Positions 27,413 through 36,056 of a stretch of 64,000 nt of DNA are shown piece by piece. The notes below the pieces were generated by a model. That model saw only the letters and a program-made list of their open reading frames with translations, was not told where the DNA came from and made no database searches. Source of the DNA: Saprospiraceae bacterium (GTDB taxonomy: Bacteria > Bacteroidota > Bacteroidia > Chitinophagales > Saprospiraceae); the NCBI GenBank assembly GCA_028285545.1, contig JANQPA010000060.1, positions 51,880-115,879 of the forward strand, read 5' to 3'. Positions within the stretch are counted from its first letter, which is position 1; every line of letters begins with the position of its first letter. The translations under genes were made by a program, and so were the position numbers.

Positions 27413-29164
27413 ATGAAGACTTTAAAATTATTTAATGCGGTCCTTGCCAAGGAAACGAAAGAAACAGCAGCTTTTGTTTCTGAGAGGGGGTTTATTATTG
27501 AGCCAAGAGCAATTTGGGCGAAAGACAGGATTATCCAATTCTATGAGCAGGAAAAACTAACTGGACAGGATCTAAACAAAACCTTTCATAAGTCTTGGAA
27601 AAAAATTAAAAATAGTGGCCGATATGAGTTATTTGTAGAGCAAATCAGGCACTATATCTCAACTTATGGAAGTAATTTTGAAAGTGAGGTTTATATTCCT
27701 AATGAAGTATTAAATCTTCCAGAAGTTAAGCTTGCTTTTAAGGTTATTAAAGCTTATTCAGTTAACGAAATGACTTCCAAGTGCCTTGATTTATTAAAAT
27801 CTGGAATGGCGCTAAAAGAGGAAACTATAGACGACTTAATCTCCATCCTAGTTGATGAGTTGAACTATTCTTTTACTGGAAAGGAAGGAATTAGAAATAA
27901 AGAAGCTATTGTTAAAATAGCCGAAAATTATCATGTTTATCCAGATAATCCAGTCGAGTTTTTAAGGTATGTAATCTACAGAACTACCAATACCACTCTA
28001 TTGATTAAAAACCAAGAATTAATTGATTTGATTAAGGATAGTTCTTATAATCCTTCCCAAGTTTTCAAGAATTTTGGATTGGAGAGGTTGGCAGAAATCT
28101 TTAATAGGTTTAAGCCTTTGTTTTTGGCTTATAAAGTGCAGTGCCCAAAGACTATTAATAAAATAAGTAAGCTGTCAAAATCACATCATAAGCCAATGGT
28201 GACTAACCCACTAAATGAGGTTACACAAAGTATTCTTTTAAAGGACCATTTGAAATGGTTAGAAAATGCTACACCATTTGCATTATTCAAAGCTTTATCT
28301 GCTTGTTATAGCAGAATGAATAAACAAGATGCTTTTGTTTATAGGGTTAGAAGTGGTAAGTCATGGGTAAAGGAAGGAACGGTTAGTGAGGTAAACAAAT
28401 CTAATTTCTATTTTCTTTTAGCGTATTTAAGTTCAAGGTTTAATCTTTCAGATAAAAAAATATTTGTTCCTGATGGTGTAAAATATGCCCTACCTACCTC
28501 CGAAAAAATGTATGTGGGGAATATCCCAACGGGCACCAGGTTTTATGGTAAAAAAATGGCAGTCGGTATCTATTGGGAGAATAAATGGAGGGCTTATGAT
28601 TTGGATTTATCAGGTCTTAATATTGCTGGTAAAGTTGGCTGGAATTCTTCCTACAATCAAGGAGGACAATTATTTTACTCGGGCGATATCACTAACGCAC
28701 CGGATGGGGCCGTTGAGTATTTGTATGCAAACAGAGGATTAGATAATCCCACCTTGGTCCAAAATAATGTTTACAATGGGGATTCAAAGTGCCAATACAA
28801 AATAGTAATCGGACAAGGAGATAAGGTTTCTAAAAAATACATGATGAATCCTGAAAAAGTACTTGTAGAAATCAAATGTGAGTCGGTTCAAAAGCAAACT
28901 ATTCTTGGTATGTTGATCCCTAATGAGGACCAACAATGTTTCGTATTGTTAAATTTTGGTGCAGGCCATACCAGAGTATCGGGACATAATGCAATTTCTG
29001 ATATTGCCACTAGAGCATTATACCAGCAATGGAATAAGCCATTAAGCTTTCAGAAAGTTGCCGAAGAATTGGGTGCTGAATTTGTAGCATCCAAAGAAGA
29101 AGCCAATGTTGATCTTTCTTTAGATGCATTGGAGAAGGATTCATTCACGAAGTTATTTGTGTAG
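27413..29164 (+). CDS. Unrecognised 583-residue protein next to tRNA-like sequences
   Basis: I do not recognise this family. There is no signal peptide and no membrane span, so it should be cytoplasmic. Residues about 1-290 look all-helical and charged (EQEKLTGQDLNKTFHKSWKK; FLRYVIYRTTNTTLL), perhaps a repeat array. Residues about 300-350 include ATPFALFKALSACYSR. The last 200 residues look beta-rich with glycine turns (YDLDLSGLNIAGKVGW, LFYSGDITNAPDGAVEYLYA), distantly reminiscent of TerD-type beta-sandwiches, which is only an impression. I looked for a von Willebrand MIDAS motif (DxSxS), as in Ro/TROVE proteins, and did not find one. The gene lies 138 bases downstream of the tRNA-like RNA on the same strand, and a degenerate tRNA copy follows it on the opposite strand. 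This makes an RNA-related role plausible but unproven. Confidence 0.75.
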   Translation: MKTLKLFNAVLAKETKETAAFVSERGFIIEPRAIWAKDRIIQFYEQEKLTGQDLNKTFHKSWKKIKNSGRYELFVEQIRHYISTYGSNFESEVYIPNEVLNLPEVKLAFKVIKAYSVNEMTSKCLDLLKSGMALKEETIDDLISILVDELNYSFTGKEGIRNKEAIVKIAENYHVYPDNPVEFLRYVIYRTTNTTLLIKNQELIDLIKDSSYNPSQVFKNFGLERLAEIFNRFKPLFLAYKVQCPKTINKISKLSKSHHKPMVTNPLNEVTQSILLKDHLKWLENATPFALFKALSACYSRMNKQDAFVYRVRSGKSWVKEGTVSEVNKSNFYFLLAYLSSRFNLSDKKIFVPDGVKYALPTSEKMYVGNIPTGTRFYGKKMAVGIYWENKWRAYDLDLSGLNIAGKVGWNSSYNQGGQLFYSGDITNAPDGAVEYLYANRGLDNPTLVQNNVYNGDSKCQYKIVIGQGDKVSKKYMMNPEKVLVEIKCESVQKQTILGMLIPNEDQQCFVLLNFGAGHTRVSGHNAISDIATRALYQQWNKPLSFQKVAEELGAEFVASKEEANVDLSLDALEKDSFTKLFV

Positions 29165-29180
29165 TTTTTAAAAAGGACAA

Positions 29181-29206
29181 AGCGTTGATCAGAGATGATC
29201 AATGCT
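29181..29206. terminator. 10-bp hairpin between the 583-aa gene and the degenerate tRNA
   Basis: AGCGTTGATC and GATCAATGCT pair around loop AGAGAT with one G-U. T-rich sequence follows on both strands, so it can end the plus-strand gene and any minus-strand transcript of the degenerate tRNA. Confidence 0.65.
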
Positions 29207-29217
29207 TCTCCTTTTCG

Positions 29218-29293
29218 TGGGCGATACTAGACTCGAACTAGTGACCCTACCGCCATAGGCGGCATGCTCTTCATCCAACTGAGTTAATCGTTA
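29218..29293 (-). pseudogene. Degenerate tRNA-Val copy with UAU in the anticodon position
   Basis: The 3' half (variable loop, T arm, acceptor strand, discriminator) is identical to the tRNA-Val at 29352-29426. As written on the plus strand, 31 bases are the same (29217-29247 and 29351-29381). The 5' half differs: the acceptor strand TAACGAT cannot pair at its first three positions with CCC, and the first D-stem pair is lost. The anticodon arm has a new sequence, TGCCG / CCTATGG / CGGTA, with UAU at positions 34-36, C at 33 and G at 37. C32-G38 and C33-G37 could pair, leaving a three-base loop. It is 76 nt long and lacks its own visible promoter. It is a relic or a diverged tRNA mimic. Confidence 0.6.
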
Positions 29294-29315
29294 CCTCTTT
29301 TTTTTACATGAAAAA

Positions 29316-29340
29316 ACGCCATAGATCTTCTCTATGACGT
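29316..29340 (-). terminator. Terminator of tRNA-Val
   Basis: A hairpin with arms ACG-C-CATAGA and TCTATG-A-CGT around loop TCTTC. On the minus strand it is followed by six T. It lies 11 bases after the tRNA-Val 3' end. Confidence 0.65.
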
Positions 29341-29351
29341 CTCTTCTTTTG

Positions 29352-29426
29352 TGGGCGATACTAGACTCGAACTAGTGACCCCCTGCTTGTAAGGCAGGTG
29401 CTCTGAACCAACTGAGCTAATCGCCC
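29352..29426 (-). tRNA. tRNA-Val(UAC)
   Basis: A complete 75-nt cloverleaf on the minus strand. Acceptor GGGCGAT pairs with ATCGCCC and the discriminator is A. D arm GCTC/GAGC with loop AGTTGGTTCA. Anticodon arm CCTGC/GCAGG with loop CTTACAA gives anticodon UAC (valine). Variable loop GGGTC. T arm ACTAG/CTAGT with loop TTCGAGT. CCA is not encoded, as is usual in Bacteroidota. A good promoter and a terminator hairpin flank it. Confidence 0.95.
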
Positions 29427-29444
29427 TTTGCGCAAATGCGTGTG

Positions 29445-29476
29445 CAAATATATGTTATGCTCCGTTATTACGCAAC
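29445..29476 (-). promoter_or_regulatory. Bacteroidota-type promoter of tRNA-Val
   Basis: On the minus strand, GTTGCG (-33 region) is followed after 20 bases by TATATTTG, a match to the TAnnTTTG -7 element. The -7 box ends 18 bases before the mature tRNA 5' end. Confidence 0.6.
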
Positions 29477-29509
29477 CCCTAAGCTGAAAAAAAATAAAAA
29501 CTATTTCAT

Positions 29510-31933
29510 TTATTCGTTTCGCAAAGATTTAACTGGGTCCGCTACGATGGCCCGAAGTCCTTGGAAACCTATCGTAACAAAGGCAATACTAATGGCCATT
29601 ATTCCAGCCAAAACAAAGGTCCACCATTGTATATTGATACGTTTGGAGAAACCTTCCAACCAGCCTTCCATGAAATACCAAGTTAAAGGTGCTGCGATAA
29701 ATAAGGCAACCACCACCAGCCAGATAAAATGCCTGGATAATAACTGAATAATATTACCAGCAGATGCACCTAGAATCTTACGAATACCGATTTCTTTCTT
29801 TTTTTGTTCCGTCACAAAAGTTACCAGCGCAAATAGCCCTAGACAGGACACGAAAATGGCCAGGCCAGAAAACATAGTAAAGACCCTTCCAAAGCGTTGA
29901 TCAGATTCGTATTGCTTGTCAAAATGGTCATCCAAGAAGAAGTGCTCAAATGGATCAGCAGGGAATATTCCCATCCATGATTTTTCTATGCTAGCCAAAG
30001 ATTGTGACAAATCCCTGGTGTTCATTTTTATGGAATAAAAGTTTGAAGACCAATTCGCTGGCTTGGCTCTTAATACCAGAGGTTCCACTACTGCCTTTGG
30101 TGATTCCTGATAAAAATCTTTTAATACACCTACCACTATAAATTGCTCTCCCCAGAACTGGATTCTTTTTCCTACAGCCTCTTCAGCAGATGCAAATTTT
30201 AGCAATTTTGCTCCTGTTTCATTTAGCATACAAGCGACGGTAGCATCACTCCCCATGGTTTCCGTCATATGTCGACCCGCAGCCAACTCCATCTCATACA
30301 TACTGGAATAATTAACATCAGCCGCCATTACATGAAAACTTTCCGACTCATCCTCTGGTGCTCCCACTCGTTGTACCCCACCTGCAGTCCAACCAAAAGC
30401 TTGTCCCGGAATGGAAGTGGAACCAGACAGTTGATCAACCATGGCCACCTGCTCAACTTCCTGTTTAAAAACCCTAGATTTATCTGCAAAGGTAGAGTCA
30501 ACTGCTCTTGGCCCTTTTACGATTAAGGTTTGATCAATATTGAGACCAAGTTTGGTATTCTGTAGATAATTCAATTGTTGATAAATAATCAAGGTACTGG
30601 CAATTAATCCAACAGAGGCGATAAATTGTATGGTGACCAAGCTCTTGCGCATCCAATTATTTCCGGCTAATCCCGTATTGGTAAATCCGGTCTTTAATGC
30701 CGTAATAGGTTTAAAAGAGGAAAGTACGAAAGCTGGATACAAACCGGATAAAAAGGTTCCAAATAATAATACTAAGGCTATTGCCCCTAGCAAATACCCA
30801 TTGGAAAATATGGATAAAGGCAATGATTTATCGATTAAAACTTCAAAGGATGAATGAAATAGTCTGACCAAAATCAAAGAAATGATAATGGCAAATAAGT
30901 TAAGAAGAGCCGCTTCCAGGATAAATTGACTGATTAAACTTTTTCGGCTACCTCCTACCACCTTGCGCACTCCTACTTCTTTGGCTCTTAATTCAGAATT
31001 AGCAGTAGATAAATTGATATAATTAAACCAGGCAATCAGCAATACACTTATGCCAATGATAAATAGAAAGGCTACTACTGTTTTATCTCCATTCACCTCC
31101 GCCTCGATCAGGTAATTGGAAGTTAAATGAATATCCTTTAGCGGTTGCAGATATAGAGCTACACTATTTCTGACATCCTCATCATAATTTCTTTCTATCA
31201 CATCTGGTATTTTAGCTTCCAGTGCTTTCCAATCTGTATTGGGCTTTAAAAGAACATAAGAAAAGTAGCCATCCCAGAAAGGAGCGGTTTCTGTAGTTCC
31301 GCCTTCATTAAATACATCCGAAAAGGTAATGTATGAAAGGAGAATATTGAATTTGATATGGGAATTGCTAGGACTATCTTCAAAAATCCCGGTAATCTCA
31401 TATCTATCCGTGTTATTTCGAGTGATCGTTTTCCCGATCGGATCTTCATTACCAAACAGTTTTTGGGCCGTTGATTCGGAAATACAAGCGGTAAAGGGTC
31501 TTTCCAAACTGGTTTTTGGATCTCCTCGTAATAATTGAAAGGAAAATACATCAAACAAAGAAGGCATTGCATAATAGACCTTGTTATCTCGAACAGATTG
31601 ATCACCTTTGTAAGTGTAGATTGCTTCACTTGAACCCATCAACTTCACATAATCCTCTACTTCTTCAAAATTATTTTTTAACAAAGGAGCACAAAAGGCG
31701 GCTCCTCCTGCAAACTGCATAAAGGGAACACCATTACTAATCCTATCTGTACGAATTCTGAATATTCGATCGCCTTTTTCGTGAAAATCATCGTAACTTT
31801 TTTCATAATGAACATACTGCCAGATGAAAAATGCAGTAGTCATTCCAATAATAAGACCTAATAGATTAATGCCAGATGCTAATTTATTTTTTAGCAAATG
31901 ACGCCAGGCAATTTTAAGGTTGTTCAGTAACAT
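29510..31933 (-). CDS. FtsX/MacB-like ABC transporter permease
   Basis: An 807-residue inner-membrane protein with the duplicated layout common in Bacteroidota. It has an N-terminal span (about 21-41), a MacB-type periplasmic domain (about 50-280), three spans (about 285-420), a second span and periplasmic domain (about 435-670), and three final spans. The conserved cytoplasmic motif EIGIRKILGASAGNIIQLL lies before the last spans, and its first-half counterpart is EVGVRKVVGGSRKSLISQF. Such permeases work with a separate ATPase, often exporting peptides or lipoproteins or acting as mechanotransmission machines. No ATPase gene adjoins it here. The minus-strand start is preceded by a 540-base gap. 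Confidence 0.92.
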   Translation of the reverse strand: MLLNNLKIAWRHLLKNKLASGINLLGLIIGMTTAFFIWQYVHYEKSYDDFHEKGDRIFRIRTDRISNGVPFMQFAGGAAFCAPLLKNNFEEVEDYVKLMGSSEAIYTYKGDQSVRDNKVYYAMPSLFDVFSFQLLRGDPKTSLERPFTACISESTAQKLFGNEDPIGKTITRNNTDRYEITGIFEDSPSNSHIKFNILLSYITFSDVFNEGGTTETAPFWDGYFSYVLLKPNTDWKALEAKIPDVIERNYDEDVRNSVALYLQPLKDIHLTSNYLIEAEVNGDKTVVAFLFIIGISVLLIAWFNYINLSTANSELRAKEVGVRKVVGGSRKSLISQFILEAALLNLFAIIISLILVRLFHSSFEVLIDKSLPLSIFSNGYLLGAIALVLLFGTFLSGLYPAFVLSSFKPITALKTGFTNTGLAGNNWMRKSLVTIQFIASVGLIASTLIIYQQLNYLQNTKLGLNIDQTLIVKGPRAVDSTFADKSRVFKQEVEQVAMVDQLSGSTSIPGQAFGWTAGGVQRVGAPEDESESFHVMAADVNYSSMYEMELAAGRHMTETMGSDATVACMLNETGAKLLKFASAEEAVGKRIQFWGEQFIVVGVLKDFYQESPKAVVEPLVLRAKPANWSSNFYSIKMNTRDLSQSLASIEKSWMGIFPADPFEHFFLDDHFDKQYESDQRFGRVFTMFSGLAIFVSCLGLFALVTFVTEQKKKEIGIRKILGASAGNIIQLLSRHFIWLVVVALFIAAPLTWYFMEGWLEGFSKRINIQWWTFVLAGIMAISIAFVTIGFQGLRAIVADPVKSLRNE

Positions 31934-32473
31934 AAGGATGATGGTATTGATGATTGGCTTTAATACTGATGTCTAAAAACATGCAAATTGCTTGTTATTA
32001 GCCAATTATCATGCCAATTCTTAGCCCCTCAATGATAGTCTATGTTTCAAAGAAAAAAGACATCTTTTATATTATTTAAGATGTTTAATTATTAAACAAT
32101 GGGTGTATAATAATGGACAGAGCTAAATTCTAAATTTCGGTTTATTTCTAAAAAAAGAAAAGAGATAGGTAGAGATATATGGATACAAATAGAGACACAT
32201 TGTTTTTTCATGAAACGTATTAACATCATTAGTAGAACCACAGATAAATCTGGGAAATTCATTTGATTCAATAAATTAAAAAGACAATTTATCTCCATAT
32301 ATCTCAAATTGTCTCTACCTATCTCTGTTTTTCTTTTGAATAAGATCGAAACTAATCCAAAACGCTCTTTAAAACAGTTAGCTTTAATTTTTAACCATGC
32401 GTCGAACAAAATAGGAGGCCAATCCTAATTATTGTAATTTTGAATCGCAAATACCGCTTCTAAACAAACATTT
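31934..32473. other. 540-base gap with a large imperfect inverted repeat
   Basis: No gene is supported. A 105-codon minus-strand ORF here runs through the inverted repeat at 32161-32326 and has no protein-like features. The rest is AT-rich and holds the upstream regions of two divergent genes. Confidence 0.6.
32161..32326. repeat. Imperfect inverted repeat, 43-bp arms, related to 10247-10287
   Basis: Arms 32161-32203 and 32284-32326. The outer 15 bases (AGAGATAGGTAGAGA) and the inner ATTGT match, while the middle differs by shuffled words. The reverse complement of the right arm closely matches 10247-10287, so three related copies exist in the window. Confidence 0.65.
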
Positions 32474-35002
32474 ATGAATAAAACGGCGAGGAGATTTTTT
32501 CGGATAGTTTTCTTCTTAGTGATTTTGGGACTTATCCTAGCCTTTGTTTCCACTCTGATCTTTCAACGACAAATTGGCAATAGAGTCCTGACCAAGCTGA
32601 ATGAACAAATACATTCTGAATTATCAGCAGAGGATATTAGCATGAGTATTTGGCCTAAATTCCCAAGAACTTCTGCTAAATTATCTGGTGTTTACCTCAA
32701 TGATCTTAATGGAGATATCTTGATGAAGGCTGAGGAAGTAAACTTGGATCTAAAGCTAACCAGTCTTTTTAGTTCAAATTATCTCATTTATGGCTTGAAG
32801 ATTGAGGATGGAGATATTTATCTAAAAATTGACCCGGCAGGAAAAAGCAATTATACCATTTTAAAAAATGCTGTTGATTCAACTGGTAGCCAAACCCCTA
32901 GTTCAGGTACTACCGTTTCAATTGATAAAGCAATCCTTAGCAATTTGAAACTTCATTATGACAACCAACAGCATCAGCATAAAGGATTATTCTCCATTAA
33001 TAATATGGAAATAGAAGGGGAGTTTTCTTCCCAGCGTTTTGAAATGAAAAATACGGCAGCCTTAAATGCTGCTTTTTATGATACTGATCAGCTGCGTTTT
33101 CTCGAAGAAAAAGAAATTGAATTCTCGAGTGCCATCAATGTGGATTTGAATGCTAAATCTTACGAATTAGACCGTGCCCTGCTGGTAATAGATAATAATC
33201 CATTCCGATTGGAGGGAGATATTGAAAAATGGGAAATAGGATATTATTTAGACCTTTTTATTTCTAGTGAAAATGGAAGTTTAGAAGCACCAATCCAATT
33301 GCTTCCTTCTTCTTATGAAAAATTATTGAGCAGATTTAAAAGTCAGGGTAATGCAAATTTTTCCGCTATCGTAAAAGGATTGTGGGGAGAAAATCAAAAC
33401 CCTGAAATCAAAGCCCAGGTTCAGCTTCAGGAAGGAAGCATTGAAATTCCTACATTAAATCAAGCTATTGAGAATGCACATTTTGCCCTGTTGTTTAATA
33501 ATGGTGATCTAAAAAGTTTTCAAACTTCCTTTGTAGAATTACGCGATTTTCAAGGTCAATTAAATAATGAAGGAATAGATATAGCCCTCATGGTTACGAA
33601 CTTCGAAAATCCTAATATCGAAGCTCAATTTGATGGTAAAATTCCTTTGGCCGTATTCCAGCCTGTTCTTCAAGATAGTACCTTGAAGGATTTAGGTGGT
33701 ACACTTGATGTGAGACAATTTTCCATAAAGGGCCGTTATGAAAATATGATCAGTCCCGGATATATTGGATTGGTACAAACGGAAGGGCAATTGGAACTTC
33801 AAAATACTCAATTTACAGTGAATACTGATACGGCCCAGATTCTTTCTGGGCTGGTAGATCTGTCCAATAATAAGGCTCGCTTCCAACAGCTTAAATTCCA
33901 AGGCTTCGATAGTGATCTGAATATAGAAGGAACTGCCTTTAATGTAATTCCTTTTATTCTAGCTGACTCGATTAATAGTGAAGATGTGGAGTTGGAGTTT
34001 AATGCCACTATTCAGTCCCAGAATCTGGATTTGGATAAAATGTTGACTGCCACTGGCCTCCTCCAAGACTCAACTTCTAAAGGATTAAGCCCGTCAGAAA
34101 TCATTCAAAAAAGAGAGCGAATCAGTCAATTTTTAAAGGGCAGTTTGCAGGCTCAAGTTGATCAACTCAGTTTTCAAAACCTAAAAGGCCAAAACTTTGC
34201 TGGAACGCTCAACTTTGCCAATAATGAAGTGCAGATTAATGGTACTACCGAATCCATGGAGGGGCAGGTGGAGTTAGATGCCCAACTATTATTAGAATAT
34301 CGGCCACAATTAGAGGCACAGCTAAGCCTGAGTCAAATAAATGCCCAGACCTTTCTTCAGCAAAATAACAACCTTGGTCAAGAGTTTATTACTACTGAAA
34401 ACCTGAAGGGTAAATTAGATGGACATTTTCTAATCAATGCTTATTGGGATCAAAATGGTCAGTTCTTAAAGGAAAAATTAAAAACCACGGGGCAATTTAC
34501 CCTACAAAATGGGACATTCCAAAATATTACTCCTATCCAATCTTGGGCCAAATTCATCAAAGCTCCGTCTCTGGATAGTATTCCCTTTTCGCAAGCACAG
34601 GCCTATCTGGAGATACGACGTCAAAAAGTATATGTCCCATCGGCACTCATCACTTCCGATAGTTTTAATCTGGCCTTTAGTGGGGAACACCGCCGGAATA
34701 ATAATTTCCGCTATCATCTGAAATTAAATGCCAATACTTCCCTGGCAAAAAGAATCGATACAGATAATAAAAATGCCGACCCAACTACTGCTACTCAATC
34801 TGGTTATTATAATTTTTATCACTCCATCTATGGCCATCCGGACAATTTTGATATTCGTCAGGCCAAAAATCAGGTTCAGGCTGAATTTGAACGTAATCAA
34901 ATCCGAAAGGGAGAGATTCATAAGACTTTGTTGCAGGTGTTTGGGGGTTTGAAGCTTTTTGAGGAACCAGAGGGGTGGAAGGAGGAGCGGGTGATTAAGT
35001 AA
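32474..35002 (+). CDS. AsmA-family protein
   Basis: An 842-residue protein anchored by an N-terminal span (about 9-28), then a large periplasmic domain rich in alternating hydrophobic strands. Typical AsmA features are the N-terminal MSIWPKFPRTSAKLSGVYL region with a following DLKLTSLFSSNYLIYGLKIE, and the C-terminal FTLQNGTFQNITPIQSWAKF. The late region of AsmA proteins corresponds to PSLDSIPFSQAQAYLEIR. AsmA-like proteins form bridge-like grooves that move phospholipids between the membranes or influence outer-membrane assembly. The exact role here is not shown by context, since the gene stands alone. Its C-terminus ends just before a region of nested hairpins. Confidence 0.85.
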   Translation: MNKTARRFFRIVFFLVILGLILAFVSTLIFQRQIGNRVLTKLNEQIHSELSAEDISMSIWPKFPRTSAKLSGVYLNDLNGDILMKAEEVNLDLKLTSLFSSNYLIYGLKIEDGDIYLKIDPAGKSNYTILKNAVDSTGSQTPSSGTTVSIDKAILSNLKLHYDNQQHQHKGLFSINNMEIEGEFSSQRFEMKNTAALNAAFYDTDQLRFLEEKEIEFSSAINVDLNAKSYELDRALLVIDNNPFRLEGDIEKWEIGYYLDLFISSENGSLEAPIQLLPSSYEKLLSRFKSQGNANFSAIVKGLWGENQNPEIKAQVQLQEGSIEIPTLNQAIENAHFALLFNNGDLKSFQTSFVELRDFQGQLNNEGIDIALMVTNFENPNIEAQFDGKIPLAVFQPVLQDSTLKDLGGTLDVRQFSIKGRYENMISPGYIGLVQTEGQLELQNTQFTVNTDTAQILSGLVDLSNNKARFQQLKFQGFDSDLNIEGTAFNVIPFILADSINSEDVELEFNATIQSQNLDLDKMLTATGLLQDSTSKGLSPSEIIQKRERISQFLKGSLQAQVDQLSFQNLKGQNFAGTLNFANNEVQINGTTESMEGQVELDAQLLLEYRPQLEAQLSLSQINAQTFLQQNNNLGQEFITTENLKGKLDGHFLINAYWDQNGQFLKEKLKTTGQFTLQNGTFQNITPIQSWAKFIKAPSLDSIPFSQAQAYLEIRRQKVYVPSALITSDSFNLAFSGEHRRNNNFRYHLKLNANTSLAKRIDTDNKNADPTTATQSGYYNFYHSIYGHPDNFDIRQAKNQVQAEFERNQIRKGEIHKTLLQVFGGLKLFEEPEGWKEERVIK

Positions 35003-35330
35003 GTTAGCAAGTTATCACGTGTTCAAGTGTTCACATTTTTTGGTTTGCTCATTGAGGAAGTGGAGGTAGAGTGTAAAGGTTATTTTTATTTAGAGGTTAC
35101 CATGGTGTCGCTGCGCTGCAGCTTGAAGGGCATGTCTTTTCTTGTTCCTGAAACTTGCGTTTCAGGTTTTAATCTTTCGCAGCTCTGTTGCTTATTAAAT
35201 TATTATACACAAATATTTCAAGCCATGGAATGGCGACATATCAGAGTCGATGGCGCCAGCCATCGCAAAAAGATAAACACAGGGAAAGCTGCAGCGTAGC
35301 GGCAGAAAGGGTCACTAATTCATTTGTACT
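35003..35330. other. Gap with nested hairpin element
   Basis: No credible gene; a 90-codon ORF in it translates repeats. The first 40 bases contain short repeated words (AAGTTA, GTGTTCAAGTGTTCAC). Most of the remainder is the inverted-repeat element at 35107-35303. Confidence 0.6.
35107..35303. repeat. Inverted-repeat-bounded element with internal hairpins
   Basis: 18-bp ends at 35107-35124 and 35286-35303 are complementary at 16 of 18 positions. Inside lie a perfect hairpin at 35147-35166 (CCTGAAAC, loop TTGC, GTTTCAGG) and another at 35248-35265 (CGATGGC, loop GCCA, GCCATCG). Confidence 0.65.
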
Positions 35331-35999
35331 ATGCTTGGTTTTTTCAATAAAAAAAGGAGGGTAAAACGTAAGGAAGCCAGTGAAAGTTTTTTAAGAACAA
35401 GGGGAATTAAAATAAACTATCACTTGCCGGTCATTGAATCAGAAAATGAAGTTAAGTTAAGGACAGCAAAGGAAATTGCGGAAAGAGTTAGCCTTCTTTC
35501 AATTGTAAGTTTTGTAGCATTTGAAAATTGTACTGGCCAGTAGGCAGTGGATTATATAGAAAAGTATAATCTAGCACATTTACTTACACCCGCTGAAAAA
35601 GAATTTCTAGATTACCCAACTGAAGAGGCCAAGCGCCATGAAACCTGGAAATGTGAATGTATCTGGACTTTGATGTGGGCCCTTAAAAAAGTAAATGATC
35701 TTAAATTTCCAGATCACCTTTGTGATTTAAACGATATTCCTATTGAAGAATACCCCGCTGATGGAGAAAAAGATCCCAATATATTTATCAACAACTCTAA
35801 AGAGATCAGGACAAAAACAGAAATCCTTGATGCCAATGATTTGTACTATAGAATGGATTGGGCTTGTGTAGATGCAAGACTAAATAATGAAGCCATGTCC
35901 ATTATTATCCCAGGCGTTGTATATGAAAGACATTATGCTTTAAATTGGCTAATTAATTACTATGATCAAGAATGGGATGATATTACTTGTGACACATAG
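35331..35999 (+). pseudogene. DUF4272 protein gene interrupted by an in-frame TAG
   Basis: Two ORFs in one frame (35331-35543 and 35547-35999) together read as a DUF4272 protein of about 222 residues. The first part has the basic start, ESENEVKLRTAKEIAERVSL and the helix LLSIVSFVAF. After the stop come YNLAHLLTPAEKEFLDYP, the tryptophan-rich WKCECIWTLMWALKKV and WACVDARLN. The TAG at 35541-35543 follows CAG and precedes GCAGTG. No ATG lies near the second part (a GTG is at 35547), so re-initiation would rely on GTG. The family has no known function and often sits in polymorphic-toxin or accessory loci. This is either a recent pseudogene, a sequence error or a readthrough site. Confidence 0.75.
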
Positions 36000-36056
36000 A
36001 CTAATAATATAGGCATCATTAAACCTTAGTTTCGCCTTTACAATATCTCAGATTCT

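Noticed and set aside
27413..29164. Ro60/TROVE (Rsr) protein
   Set aside because: The neighbouring tRNA-like RNA made this attractive, but no DxSxS MIDAS motif or clear TROVE signature is visible. It stays only as a hypothesis to test by structure prediction.
32092..32409. 105-codon minus-strand ORF
   Set aside because: It lies across the 43-bp inverted repeat and its sequence reflects the repeat; it has no recognisable domain.
35027..35299. 90-codon plus-strand ORF
   Set aside because: It runs through the nested hairpin element at 35107-35303, is rich in Cys/Leu from repeat translation, and has no protein-family features.
16571..35999. Reassigned TAG codon
   Set aside because: TAG is the terminal stop of several intact genes in the window (for example the 583-aa protein, aat and the M23 peptidase), so TAG is not generally read as an amino acid.
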